DNA of 28,125 nt from an uncultured Oscillospiraceae bacterium (GTDB lineage: Bacteria > Bacillota > Clostridia > Oscillospirales > Oscillospiraceae). The notes under the pieces were generated by a model, which was not told the origin of the DNA, did not search any database, and saw nothing but the letters and a program-made list of their open reading frames with translations. Below, piece after piece: positions 6,457-14,159 of the stretch (position 1 is its first letter; every line of letters starts with the position of its first letter). Made by a program: the position numbers and the translations under genes. Location: assembly GCA_934546725.1 (NCBI GenBank), contig CAKTED010000001.1:1-28125 (forward strand), written 5' to 3'.

Positions 6457-7844
6457 GCCTTTTCACCAACAAGGTTTCTGAGCCATACTCCCTTTTTGAT
6501 AAGAACATAGCCCACGAAGCACTTTATGACGTCTATGCAGGAGACGGCGAGATAGAGCGGGAAGATCGCGATGGAGGTAAAGCGCGAAAGGCAGAACGCC
6601 AGCGGAATGTTTATGGCCCAGATAAAGCAGCTGTCAAAAAGAAATGTAACGACGGTCTGCCCGCCGGAGCGAAGCGTGAAATATGCCGCGTGCGTGAAGG
6701 CGTTGAAGGGCATCAGCGCGGAGGAAACGAGCAGGAACTGCGTTGCAAGCTGCTTTACAAGGTCAGTCGTGTTATATATCCTCGGGATAAACGGTGCGCA
6801 GGCGGCCATGACTCCGCCGACAAAGAAGCAGATGACGACGGCGCAGAAGATAAGCTTGCTGTCCTCGTCCTTCGCGCGCTTCAGGTCGCCGGAGCCGAGA
6901 AGGTGGCCGACGATGATGGATATCGCGTTGCCAAAGGCAAAAAAGGCGCAAAAGAAGAGGTTTGAAACCGTGGAGCTGATATTTGTGGCGGATATCGCCT
7001 CAAGGCCGCGCGTGGAGTAGCACTGGGTGAGCATGGTCATGCCGATGGACCAGAGAACCTCGTTCACCATGAGCGGCAGACCCTTGCGCACGACCGCCCA
7101 TACAAGCGCTGAAGGGACGCGAAAGCTCCTGTATACGCCGACGATGAAGGGGTTTTTCTCACTGTGCCGGTGCGTCCAGATGATGACGATGAGACATTCG
7201 ACGATGCGGGATATGACCGTTGCGATGGCGGCGCCGGTAACGCCGAGCTTCGGTGCGCCGAATTTGCCGAAGATGAGAACGTAGTTCAGGCAGAAGTTTA
7301 CGACAACGGCGGCGATGCCGGCCTTCATCGGCAGGACGGTCTCGCCGGTCTCCTTGAGCGTTCCGGCGTAGGTCTGCGAGACGGCGAAGGGAAGAAGACC
7401 GAAGAGCATGACGGTGAGGTAGCTTTTGCCGTGCGAGAGCGTTGCGGCGAGGTCAAGATTTTCCTTGCCCTCGTGGAGAAACTGGTTTATGAGCGCGGGG
7501 CCGAAAAGGGCGAACGCCAGCGTGAAGAGCAGCGTTACGCCGACGGCTATGACCATCTTTATGCGGAAGGTGTGCCGTATGCCCTCCTGGTCGCCCTTGC
7601 CGTAATACTGAGCGGTGAAGATACCCGCGCCGGATATGCCGCCGAATATGCAGAGGTTGAATATGAACAGCAGCTGGTTTACAATGGCAACGCCGGACAT
7701 TGGCTCGGTGCCGAGACGGCCAACCATTATGTTATCGATAAGGCTTACGAAGTTTGTGATGACGTTCTGAACAAGTATGGGGATGGTTATGGAAAAAACC
7801 TTGCTGTAAAAGGCTCTGTCGCCAATATATTTTTTTAAGACCAT
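6453..7844 (-). CDS. MATE-family multidrug/toxin exporter
   Basis: 463 residues and about twelve predicted membrane helices. It starts with a hydrophobic PILVQNVITNFVSLIDNIMVGRLG segment typical of MATE/NorM-DinF proteins; the LIDNIMVG pattern lies in the first helices, and a second half of similar design follows. MATE proteins use Na+ or H+ gradients to expel cationic compounds. The ATG at 7844 has AGGAGG about 7 bases upstream. It follows the alcohol dehydrogenase by ~100 bases with a hairpin in between, and overlaps the downstream small HExxH gene by four bases. The substrate cannot be predicted. Confidence 0.9.
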   Translation of the reverse strand: MVLKKYIGDRAFYSKVFSITIPILVQNVITNFVSLIDNIMVGRLGTEPMSGVAIVNQLLFIFNLCIFGGISGAGIFTAQYYGKGDQEGIRHTFRIKMVIAVGVTLLFTLAFALFGPALINQFLHEGKENLDLAATLSHGKSYLTVMLFGLLPFAVSQTYAGTLKETGETVLPMKAGIAAVVVNFCLNYVLIFGKFGAPKLGVTGAAIATVISRIVECLIVIIWTHRHSEKNPFIVGVYRSFRVPSALVWAVVRKGLPLMVNEVLWSIGMTMLTQCYSTRGLEAISATNISSTVSNLFFCAFFAFGNAISIIVGHLLGSGDLKRAKDEDSKLIFCAVVICFFVGGVMAACAPFIPRIYNTTDLVKQLATQFLLVSSALMPFNAFTHAAYFTLRSGGQTVVTFLFDSCFIWAINIPLAFCLSRFTSIAIFPLYLAVSCIDVIKCFVGYVLIKKGVWLRNLVGEKA

Positions 7845-7880
7845 ATGGCCCCTCCTGATGAAAAAGTGATCTCAGGGAAG

Positions 7881-7917
7881 AAATGCGGACGGCCGAAAAG
7901 AGCAGCCGTCCGCATTT
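7881..7917 (-). terminator. Hairpin between Fe-alcohol dehydrogenase and MATE gene
   Basis: AAATGCGGACGGC (7881-7893) pairs perfectly with GCCGTCCGCATTT (7905-7917), an 11-base loop. It lies 33 bases past the dehydrogenase stop. The T tract is short (TTTCTT), so some read-through into the MATE gene is likely; no clear separate MATE promoter is visible. Confidence 0.65.
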
Positions 7918-7949
7918 CGCCTGAATGTGCCTTTTGCCGGGGTGTCGGG

Positions 7950-9101
7950 TTACTGATAGTTGTCGTAAACTCCGAAGGCAATCTTCTGCGCAAGCTCGTG
8001 GGTTATCTTCACGGGGCAGAAGTCGCTCAGATGGCTCGTTTCGGTCTCTTTGGCGACCTCGGCCATCTTCTCGCGGTCGAAGCCCTGCTCCTTGAGAGAG
8101 GGGATCTTCATCTCGCGCATGAGCTCGCGGCATTTTTCAGCGCACATATTGCCAAGCTGCTCGCCGCTCTCGCTGCCGGTGAGGGGCAGGCCCATGGCCT
8201 CGGCTATTTCGCGCATGATCTCCGGCACAGCGGGGCCGACGACGGTGCAGACCTCGGGCAGAGCCAGCGCGCAGCCGACGCCGTGAGGCGTGTGGAACGT
8301 GATGGACATGCCGTCCGCTGTGGCGTGGCCGACGTGCGTGAGAGGATCGTCGAAGCAAAGGCCGGCAAGGTGCGCCGCCTGGGACATATCTATGCGGGCG
8401 TTGAGATCTGAGCCGTCATGATAAGCTCTGAGCAGGCTGCGGCTGATTTTTCTTATCGCGTCGAGACCGACTGCGTGGGAAAGCGGGTTGGGATTATTGC
8501 TCGTGAGACCCTCGATGGCGTGGGACAGCGCGTCCATACCGGTATATGCGGTCTCATACGGGGGAAGGGAGAGCGTAAGCTCGGGGTCGATGATGGCCAT
8601 GCCGAGGGAGATGAAAACGCTCCACTTCATGTTGAGATCCGTGCGGTTGACGACTGCGACCTTCGTGCATTCGCTGCCGGTTCCGGCCGTGGTGGGCAGG
8701 AGAATTATGGGAACGTCCACGCTCATGGTAATGGGCTGGGCGAGAATGTACTGCTTTATCGGGCCGGGGTGACTGAGCAGAATGGCCGTGGCCTTGGCGG
8801 TATCGAGCGTGCTGCCGCCGCCGATGCCTACGAGACAGTCCGCCTTTTCGCGCAGCGCTATCTCGCCGCACTGGTCTATGACCTCGATGGGAGCGTCGCG
8901 CTTCGTTTCCTTGAAGATAACGTAGTCAAGACCGGCGCCGGTAACGCTGGCAATGGCCTTTTCATAGGTGCTGGGATCAAGATTGGGGTCGCAGATGAGC
9001 ATGGGCTTTTTTGCGCCGAAGCCCTTCACGCGCTCGCCGAGAAGCTTGATGGCTCCGACGCCGTAGAGAATTGGAGCCTTAACGGAATAATCACATGGCA
9101 T
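7950..9101 (-). CDS. Iron-containing (group III) alcohol dehydrogenase
   Basis: 383 residues. The NAD(P)-binding GIGGGSTLDTAKA lies at ~93-105 and PTTAGTGSE at 136-144. Metal ligands are readable as Asp190 and His194 (MDALSHAIEG), His259 (VGHATADG) and His273 (TPHGVG). The spacings match FucO/AdhB-type enzymes, so the metal site is complete. Such enzymes interconvert an alcohol and an aldehyde with NAD(P)H, often to dispose of reducing power in fermentation. The substrate (ethanol, 1,2-propanediol, butanol or another) cannot be fixed. ATG at 9101 with GCGAGGT upstream and its own promoter at 9147-9175. Confidence 0.92.
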   Translation of the reverse strand: MPCDYSVKAPILYGVGAIKLLGERVKGFGAKKPMLICDPNLDPSTYEKAIASVTGAGLDYVIFKETKRDAPIEVIDQCGEIALREKADCLVGIGGGSTLDTAKATAILLSHPGPIKQYILAQPITMSVDVPIILLPTTAGTGSECTKVAVVNRTDLNMKWSVFISLGMAIIDPELTLSLPPYETAYTGMDALSHAIEGLTSNNPNPLSHAVGLDAIRKISRSLLRAYHDGSDLNARIDMSQAAHLAGLCFDDPLTHVGHATADGMSITFHTPHGVGCALALPEVCTVVGPAVPEIMREIAEAMGLPLTGSESGEQLGNMCAEKCRELMREMKIPSLKEQGFDREKMAEVAKETETSHLSDFCPVKITHELAQKIAFGVYDNYQ

Positions 9102-9146
9102 TTTGTATGTACCTCGCTCTCAGAAGTGTAATATGCATATACCGTA

Positions 9147-9175
9147 ATACTATACTATTAAATATTAAAAGTCAA
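9147..9175 (-). promoter_or_regulatory. Promoter of the Fe-alcohol dehydrogenase
   Basis: On the minus strand TTGACT (9170-9175), 17 bases, TAGTAT (9147-9152), about 45 bases before the ATG. Confidence 0.7.
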
Positions 9176-9233
9176 ACAAATTGCACAAAAAGTTGACAAA
9201 AATGCAATTTAAGGTTTGGCATGAAATGGGCTG

Positions 9234-9262
9234 TTGCGAACAGGCGGAAAAAAGGCTATAAT
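9234..9262 (+). promoter_or_regulatory. Promoter of the thymidylate-synthase-like gene
   Basis: TTGCGA (9234-9239), 17 bases, TATAAT (9257-9262), 29 bases before the ATG at 9292. It is divergent from the dehydrogenase promoter. Confidence 0.75.
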
Positions 9263-9291
9263 GTAAAAAACGGAACAGGGAGAGCTGAAAA

Positions 9292-10029
9292 ATGGAAGAG
9301 GCACTGGTAAGGGGCAGAACGCTGCCGGAGGCATATCACGAATCGCTCAGGGCGCTGCATGAGCTTGGCGAAATATCGCCCTGCCCGGATTATAACACAA
9401 ATCAGAAGGAGCTTTCCATGACGCTCTGCGTGACCGAGCCGCTCGGCGAGCCGATGATATCAAAGCTCTTCATCGGCGGATACCGCGAGCTGGAGCAGTA
9501 CCGGCAGGAGATGCTGGACGGCATCCTCGATTTTGAGATAGAGCGCGGCAACTGGGCGTATACCTACCATTCCCGCATGGAGGGACAGGTGGATTTCGTT
9601 CTGCGCGAGCTGCGCCGCAATCCAGATTCGCGCCGCGCGGTCATCGACGTGCGCGACTGGAAAAAGGACTCCGCGAGCGACGATCCGGCCTGCCTTCAGC
9701 ACCTCCAGTATTTTATTCGCGGGGGCGCGCTGCACTGTAAGGTGCTGTTCCGCTCCAACGATGCCTGCAAGGCCACGTTCATGAACGCCTTTGCGCTCAT
9801 CATGCTGCAAAAGCGCATTGCCGACGAGCTTGGCGTGGAGATGGGCAGCTATACCCATCGGGCCAACAGCTTCCACTGCTATGAAAAGGACTTTCCCATG
9901 CTTGAGGGCTATGTTCGCCGCATGGACGAGGGCGGCGTGACGTATGACTATGTCGGCGAATGGGAGGATATGATGGCCGAAGCGAGGCCGGAGATAGCCG
10001 AGGCTGTGGAGAAGCTGAAGCGGCAGTGA
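9292..10029 (+). CDS. Divergent thymidylate synthase-like protein
   Basis: 245 residues. ThyA-fold landmarks are in order: paired Arg (SRRAVIDVRDW, 114-115), the nucleophile Cys134 in DPACLQHLQY, Arg154-Ser155-Asp157 (FRSND), Asn165 (FMNAFAL), and His195/Tyr197 (SFHCY). In E. coli ThyA these positions bind dUMP and form the covalent bond, and Asn at the 165 position favours uracil over cytosine. The classical LPPCH loop is changed to DPACL. The usual hydrophobic C-terminus that closes over folate (ending ..APVA(I/V)) is absent; this protein ends in a charged helix. It could be a working dTMP synthase of a divergent subgroup or a nucleotide-modifying relative. GGGAGAG upstream, own promoter and own terminator: a single-gene unit. 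Confidence 0.75.
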   Translation: MEEALVRGRTLPEAYHESLRALHELGEISPCPDYNTNQKELSMTLCVTEPLGEPMISKLFIGGYRELEQYRQEMLDGILDFEIERGNWAYTYHSRMEGQVDFVLRELRRNPDSRRAVIDVRDWKKDSASDDPACLQHLQYFIRGGALHCKVLFRSNDACKATFMNAFALIMLQKRIADELGVEMGSYTHRANSFHCYEKDFPMLEGYVRRMDEGGVTYDYVGEWEDMMAEARPEIAEAVEKLKRQ

Positions 10030-10057
10030 AAACTGTGCTGATTTAATATGGTATGCG

Positions 10058-10104
10058 ATCACCCTGGAAGAAAGCTGAAAAGCTTCTGTCCAGGGTGATT
10101 TTTT
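10058..10104 (+). terminator. Rho-independent terminator after the thymidylate-synthase-like gene
   Basis: ATCACCCTGG (10058-10067) pairs with CCAGGGTGAT (10090-10099). The internal AAGCT..AGCTT also pairs, and six T follow. Confidence 0.9.
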
Positions 10105-10198
10105 CGGCTGATGTCAGTGTAATTCATCCGTAAAATTCACTAAAAAGAAGGCGCAGAGCGGAAATGCTCTGACATATTATGTAAAGGAGGGAAGAGAG

Positions 10199-10423
10199 GT
10201 GACGGAAAGCGTGGCGGTGGCGATAATCACGGGAGTGCTGACGTTTGGCGGCGTGATGCTGGCGAATCGCCGTTCGCAGGCCGTTATGGAAACGCGGCTC
10301 GAGGAGCTTACGCGCGAGGTGCGAGAGCACAACGGCTTCGCGCGGCGAATGCCGGTCGTGGAGGAACAGATAAAGGTGATAAACCATCGGATAGCGGATC
10401 TGGAGCACGGGGACGGAAAGTAA
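10199..10423 (+). CDS. XhlA-like phage lysis accessory protein
   Basis: 74 residues. One N-terminal membrane segment (VAVAIITGVLTFGGVMLA) is followed by a charged heptad-like coiled coil (LEELTREVREHN..., then VEEQIKVINHRIADLE). This build matches the small haemolysin XhlA-type proteins next to holins in Firmicute phage lysis modules. GTG start with AAAGGAGG eight bases upstream, close to ideal. It stands before a holin and an endolysin but is separated from them by about 450 bases of repeat-containing DNA. Confidence 0.7.
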   Translation: MTESVAVAIITGVLTFGGVMLANRRSQAVMETRLEELTREVREHNGFARRMPVVEEQIKVINHRIADLEHGDGK

Positions 10424-10439
10424 GAGGGAGTGACAGCGG

Positions 10440-10820
10440 AGCTGCGGGCGTGTGTCGTTAGCGTGGTGGAACCAACCGGGGGATTGCGTCGTCGCAAAGT
10501 CCGCTTAACTCCGTTTCCGCCTTACGGCGAAATCTCCGTTCGCTCCCTTGCTCCTCCTTTTCGGACGCGATCCGCTTCGCTGGGTTCGCGTCCGAGACGG
10601 GGGGTGTCGCTTCGCTCCCTCTGAATGACGTGCGAGAGGCGGGTGCGTAGCGGGGTGCGGTAACGTGGACGCGAAAACCCAAAGTCTCCGTCATTCAGAG
10701 GCCGCAGGCCGTGGAATCCCCTGCGGAGGGCGGAGCAGTTCATTGTCGCTGTTCCGGTGGAACCAACGGGGGGTCTTTGCCTGCTTATGCAGGCTCTGAA
10801 TGACAGCATATAAGAAGCTT
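10440..10820. repeat. Intergenic modular repeat, locus B (inside the lysis cassette)
   Basis: No gene is seen in 10424-10869. It contains the same modules as locus A. Arm type 2 end is at 10615-10630 (CTCCCTCTGAATGACG, plus). The core module is at 10653-10680 (GGGTGCGGTAACGTGGACGC). Arm type 1 is at 10689-10730 (minus; CGTCATTCAGAGGCCGC, then GTGGAATCCCCTGCGG). A further TCTGAATGACA end lies at 10794-10805. A separate hairpin, TCGGACGCGA (10561-10570) with TCGCGTCCGA (10586-10595), lies in the left part. Confidence 0.8.
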
Positions 10821-10869
10821 TGCTCATTCTGAACGACAGTGCAAAAATTTTGAAAGGAGAACATGGATC

Positions 10870-11061
10870 ATGACAAACATTAAATGGTGGAGGGCGGCCG
10901 GGATACGCGCCGCAAAAACGGTGGCGCAGACGGCGGTGGCCACGATAGGAACGAGCGCAATGCTCAGCGAGGTGAACTGGCTGATGGTGGCGAGCACATC
11001 GATACTGGCGGGTGTGCTTTCAGTACTTATGAGCATAGCGGGTCTGCCGGAGGTGGATTGA
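10870..11061 (+). CDS. r1t-like phage holin
   Basis: 63 residues with two hydrophobic segments separated by a short turn (TVAQTAVATIGTSAML and WLMVASTSILAGVLSVLMSIAGL) and a basic N-terminus. The IRAAKTVAQTAVATIG / VNWLMVASTSILAGVLSVL pattern is that of the phage r1t-type holin family. Holins form membrane holes that let the endolysin reach the wall. AGGAG lies ten bases upstream of the ATG. It ends two bases before the GTG of the endolysin gene, so the two form one translational unit. Confidence 0.85.
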   Translation: MTNIKWWRAAGIRAAKTVAQTAVATIGTSAMLSEVNWLMVASTSILAGVLSVLMSIAGLPEVD

Positions 11062-11063
11062 TC

Positions 11064-11786
11064 GTGGGGAAAATTACGGCAGAGCGGCTGCTGGACGCCG
11101 CACGGGCGGAGCTGGGCGTGAAGGAATCACCGCCGGGCAGCAATAACGTAAAGTACAATACGGCTTACTATGGCCGCGAGGTGAACGGACGGCAATTCAG
11201 CTGGTGCCTTGTATTCATCTGGTGGCTGTTTAACTCGCTTGGCGCGGCGGAGATGTTTTACGGCGGCGGCAGGACCGCTTCGTGTACGACGTTTTACCGC
11301 TGGAGCGAAAAGCGGGGGAAGGTGGTGACAGGCGGCTACCGGCCCGGCGACCTGGTGTTTTACGACTGGGACCGTTCAGGAGACTGCGACCATGTCGGCA
11401 TCCTTGCGGAGATAAGCGGGCGGAGCTGCCGCGTAATAGAAGGCAACACCGCCGTCGGAAACGATTCCAACGGCGGCGCGGTAATGCTTCGCAGCCGCAG
11501 CACGGCACAGTTTAAGGGCGCGGTGCGGCCTGATTTTAAGGAGGAGAGCGAAATGACATTCAGCGAAATGCTTGAGAAAATGACGGATGAGGAGGCCTAT
11601 GAGCTGCTCGTGAAGGCGCAGCGATATGCCGCGGGGCTTGAGCCGCCCGCGTGGGCAGGGGCGGAGCTGGACAGTGCCGTAAAAAGCGGGATCACGGACG
11701 GTACGGGCGCAATGCAGCTCATTCCTCGCTATCAGGCGGCAATAATGGCGGCGAGAGCTCAGGAAAAGCTGAATTCCGCGATGTAG
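11064..11786 (+). CDS. CHAP/NlpC-type endolysin (cell-wall hydrolase)
   Basis: 240 residues with no signal peptide, so export depends on the holin. The CHAP-like papain-fold domain (about 8-156) carries Cys48 (FSWCLVFIWW), His110 (CDHVGILAE) and the EGN motif at 126-128. The C-terminal part (~165-240) has a helical segment and the WAGAELDSAVKSGITDGT..LIPRYQAAIMAAR pattern frequent at the ends of Firmicute phage lysins. CHAP enzymes cut peptide bonds in peptidoglycan. The GTG at 11064 is preferred because GGAGGT lies nine bases before it. The 3' end overlaps the convergent lipoprotein gene by 28 bases. No other phage genes are nearby. Confidence 0.88.
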   Translation: MGKITAERLLDAARAELGVKESPPGSNNVKYNTAYYGREVNGRQFSWCLVFIWWLFNSLGAAEMFYGGGRTASCTTFYRWSEKRGKVVTGGYRPGDLVFYDWDRSGDCDHVGILAEISGRSCRVIEGNTAVGNDSNGGAVMLRSRSTAQFKGAVRPDFKEESEMTFSEMLEKMTDEEAYELLVKAQRYAAGLEPPAWAGAELDSAVKSGITDGTGAMQLIPRYQAAIMAARAQEKLNSAM

Positions 11787-12892
11787 ACAAAGGCGTTGTT
11801 ATCCGGTATAAGGCGGCTGAACGATACCCTCTCGGGGCCGTTCGCGCTCCAGTCGGATATCCATTCGCTCTGGCCGGAAACGAGCTCGTCGAGCTGCGAG
11901 CTGTCCTCAAACATGAGCATTATGCGGCCTCCGCCGCCTGCATAGACCCTGTCAAGCTGCGCCGTGAAGGCGGCTCTTACATCCTCGCCCGAGGCGATAT
12001 ACAGCCCGTTTACAGCGTAATAGCTGAGCGCGGAGGAGGGGCAGAGCGGATAATCAAGCAGCTCGGAGCGGTCGTAGACATGGCCGAGCTTTTCCATATC
12101 CGCGTCGCCGAGATTGAAGTATGCATAGGTCTGGCGGTCGCCGGAATCGTCCCAGGTCAGGTCGACCTGATAGAAGCTGCCGTCGAGCTCGACTAGATTC
12201 CAGCTGTGAACAAGGCTTTCGCTGCTTACAAAAAGGCAGCGGAAGCCAAAATTTTGCATTACGAGCTGAAAGGCCTTGGCGTAGCCCTGGCAGAAGGCCT
12301 CGCCGTCGAGCAGCGCGCCGCAGGCCGTATCACCGAGAGCGCTGCTTTCGGAATATGTACATCCGCCGCAGATGGCGTCGTGAACATAAAGCTCGCGGGA
12401 ATAATCGTCCATCCCGTCCGTGACCTCGCGCCAGCGGGAGATAAGTGCCGCCGTCTGGCGGCCGGCGGAAAGGTATTCGTCGCGCGTCATGCGGTAATTG
12501 AAGCGCAGAGAGCTGACGGAGGAAATGCCGACGAGAGTATAGTCACTGCCGCACATGTACAGCTCCGGGCAGTCGTCAAAAAGGGCCTGGATAAGCTCAT
12601 CGGCGCGCTCAAAGCTGATTTTTGCCGCCGAAACGTCAATGTCCTCGCCCAGCTCCATCAGACCTGCGTAGGCAAGACGGCAAAATTCCAGCTCGCTGCC
12701 CGAGAGCTGAGAGAGAAAATATCGGCTTTCAAGGTTTGGAATGCCAAAAGACTCCGCATCGGCTGAAGCGCCGGGAGCGGGATTATCTGAAGCGGAGGGC
12801 GAAACCGCAGGAAGCACGGAGCAGGAGCAGGTGAGCATAACAAGTCCCGCGCCAAGCAGCGCAGCGGTGAGCCGCCGCAGAATGTAGCGCAT
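11759..12892 (-). CDS. Transglutaminase-like lipoprotein
   Basis: 377 residues. A basic N-terminus plus hydrophobic stretch ends in LTCSC, a lipoprotein signal with Cys22 or Cys24 as the anchor, then a Ser/Ala/Pro linker. The transglutaminase-like catalytic triad is complete: Cys201 (GEAFCQGYAKAFQ), His229 (LVHSWNLVE), Asp244 (YQVDLTWDD). Such extracellular enzymes in Firmicutes are usually proteases or wall/protein-modifying enzymes rather than true crosslinkers. ATG with AAGGAG upstream and a good promoter at 12928-12955. Its last 28 bases overlap the end of the endolysin gene on the other strand, and no terminator separates them. Confidence 0.85.
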   Translation of the reverse strand: MRYILRRLTAALLGAGLVMLTCSCSVLPAVSPSASDNPAPGASADAESFGIPNLESRYFLSQLSGSELEFCRLAYAGLMELGEDIDVSAAKISFERADELIQALFDDCPELYMCGSDYTLVGISSVSSLRFNYRMTRDEYLSAGRQTAALISRWREVTDGMDDYSRELYVHDAICGGCTYSESSALGDTACGALLDGEAFCQGYAKAFQLVMQNFGFRCLFVSSESLVHSWNLVELDGSFYQVDLTWDDSGDRQTYAYFNLGDADMEKLGHVYDRSELLDYPLCPSSALSYYAVNGLYIASGEDVRAAFTAQLDRVYAGGGGRIMLMFEDSSQLDELVSGQSEWISDWSANGPERVSFSRLIPDNNAFVYIAEFSFS

Positions 12893-12927
12893 GGTAATTC
12901 TCCTTAGAAAAATCTGTGATACTAACC

Positions 12928-12955
12928 ATTATACGACAAAATTTGTGGAAATCAA
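12928..12955 (-). promoter_or_regulatory. Promoter of the transglutaminase-like lipoprotein gene
   Basis: On the minus strand TTGATT (12950-12955), 16 bases, TATAAT (12928-12933), about 36 bases before the ATG. Confidence 0.7.
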
Positions 12956-13068
12956 ACATAAATTCAAATAAAATTTTGTAAATTATGCGGTAAAATATGG
13001 GAGAATGTGAATTATAAAGAAATAATATCATATATTAAATAAAAATTTCGTTTTTCTGCGAAAGCCTG

Positions 13069-13097
13069 TTGCCAAAACGCGCCCGGCAGAGTATAAT
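13069..13097 (+). promoter_or_regulatory. Promoter of the esterase gene
   Basis: TTGCCA (13069-13074), 17 bases, TATAAT (13092-13097). The AGGAGG ribosome site follows at 13135-13140. Confidence 0.8.
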
Positions 13098-13134
13098 CAG
13101 TACATAACAATCAATCGGTAAACGGTAAAAAAGC

Positions 13135-13154
13135 AGGAGGATGAAAAAATGTAA
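13135..13154 (+). other. Ribosome site plus ATG-TAA start-stop at the esterase 5' end
   Basis: AGGAGG (13135-13140) is placed eight bases before ATG (13149-13151), and this ATG is in frame with the esterase. The next codon is TAA (13152-13154). Past the stop, the frame continues as KSSEIISITEADLAK into the esterase start at 13200, and this reads like genuine protein. The other ATG at 13141 lies in another frame and gives only a nine-codon peptide. Confidence 0.75.
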
Positions 13155-13199
13155 AAGAGCAGTGAGATAATAAGCATTACGGAGGCCGACCTCGCCAAA

Positions 13200-14063
13200 A
13201 TGGCTCTGCCGGTGGAATTTGATACCTCGCGCGTGAAAAATAAGATCCTTGACGTGCAGTACGGAACGCTGCCGGAGCAGAAGCTGGACATTTATCTGCC
13301 GGACGAAGCGCAAAAGCCCCTGCCCGTGATATTTTACGTCCACGGGGGCGGCTGGTACCTTGGTACAAAGCGGCTTGGCGCGCTTGACTGCATTATCGGC
13401 GCGATAAAGCACGGCTACGCCGTCATATCCGTCGATTACCGCCTTGCGCCGGGGGTATGCTTCCCTGAGTTTGTATACGATGTCAAGACGGCTGTTCGCT
13501 GGGCGCGCGCACATGCGGATGAGTATGGCTTTGACCCGAAGCGCTTTGCCATGGTCGGCGACAGCGCGGGAGGCCATATCACGCTCATGCTTGGCTTCAC
13601 AGCCGGTATGCCGCAGTACGAGGGCGCGGAATATGGCTGGGGCGATTATTCCAGCGAGCTTCAGGCCATCTGCGATATGTACGGCCCCGCCGTGCTTTAC
13701 GGCGACGAGGACGAATGGTACCGCACGACCGGCGTTCGCCGCATGGTCGCGCCGGGAGAGGGGGGCGTGAGCATAAATGAGATGGCCTTCGGTACGAAAA
13801 ACAAAAGCCTTCTGCGGCTTATCAGCCCAATAACCCTTGTGCATAAGGACATTCCGCCCACGATGATTCAGCATGGGATGGAGGACTCCGTCGTCCACTT
13901 CATGCACAGTACGCTCCTTGCTGAGCGCATAGCCGAGGTATGCGGGCCTGACAGAGTTCTGCTCAGAATGTATCCCGGCCGCAACCACAGCGACAAGGGC
14001 TTTATGACGGATGAAAACTGCCGCGAGGTACTTGAATTTTTCGACCGCTGCCTTGGACGGTAA
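13200..14063 (+). CDS. Alpha/beta-hydrolase (HSL-type esterase/lipase), possibly with a nonsense codon at codon 2
   Basis: 287 residues from the first usable ATG. HGGGW (48-52) is the oxyanion-hole motif and GDSAG holds nucleophile Ser122. Asp229 (MEDSVVH) and His263 (GRNHSDKG) complete a triad, so the catalytic core is intact. These enzymes hydrolyse acyl or carboxyl esters of small molecules. The promoter and best ribosome site point to an ATG at 13149 that is directly followed by TAA, with about 15 plausible in-frame codons after it. Translation could instead begin at 13200 (GGAGG 14 bases upstream, rather far) or restart after the short ORF. If not a sequencing error, the gene is either recently inactivated or expressed from a shortened start. 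The rest is undamaged. Confidence 0.8.
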   Translation: MALPVEFDTSRVKNKILDVQYGTLPEQKLDIYLPDEAQKPLPVIFYVHGGGWYLGTKRLGALDCIIGAIKHGYAVISVDYRLAPGVCFPEFVYDVKTAVRWARAHADEYGFDPKRFAMVGDSAGGHITLMLGFTAGMPQYEGAEYGWGDYSSELQAICDMYGPAVLYGDEDEWYRTTGVRRMVAPGEGGVSINEMAFGTKNKSLLRLISPITLVHKDIPPTMIQHGMEDSVVHFMHSTLLAERIAEVCGPDRVLLRMYPGRNHSDKGFMTDENCREVLEFFDRCLGR

Positions 14064-14159
14064 TGGCGGCCGCGTTGTTTTAAATAAGCGGTTATAAATA
14101 AATTCAGTCTGTCTAAAAAACTTTGTTTGCAGGGCTGTTATGCGGGCAGTCTCACAGAG

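Noticed and set aside
10430..10624. 64-codon open frame between the XhlA-like and holin genes
   Set aside because: It lies in the repeat region and shows no ribosome site or protein-like pattern.
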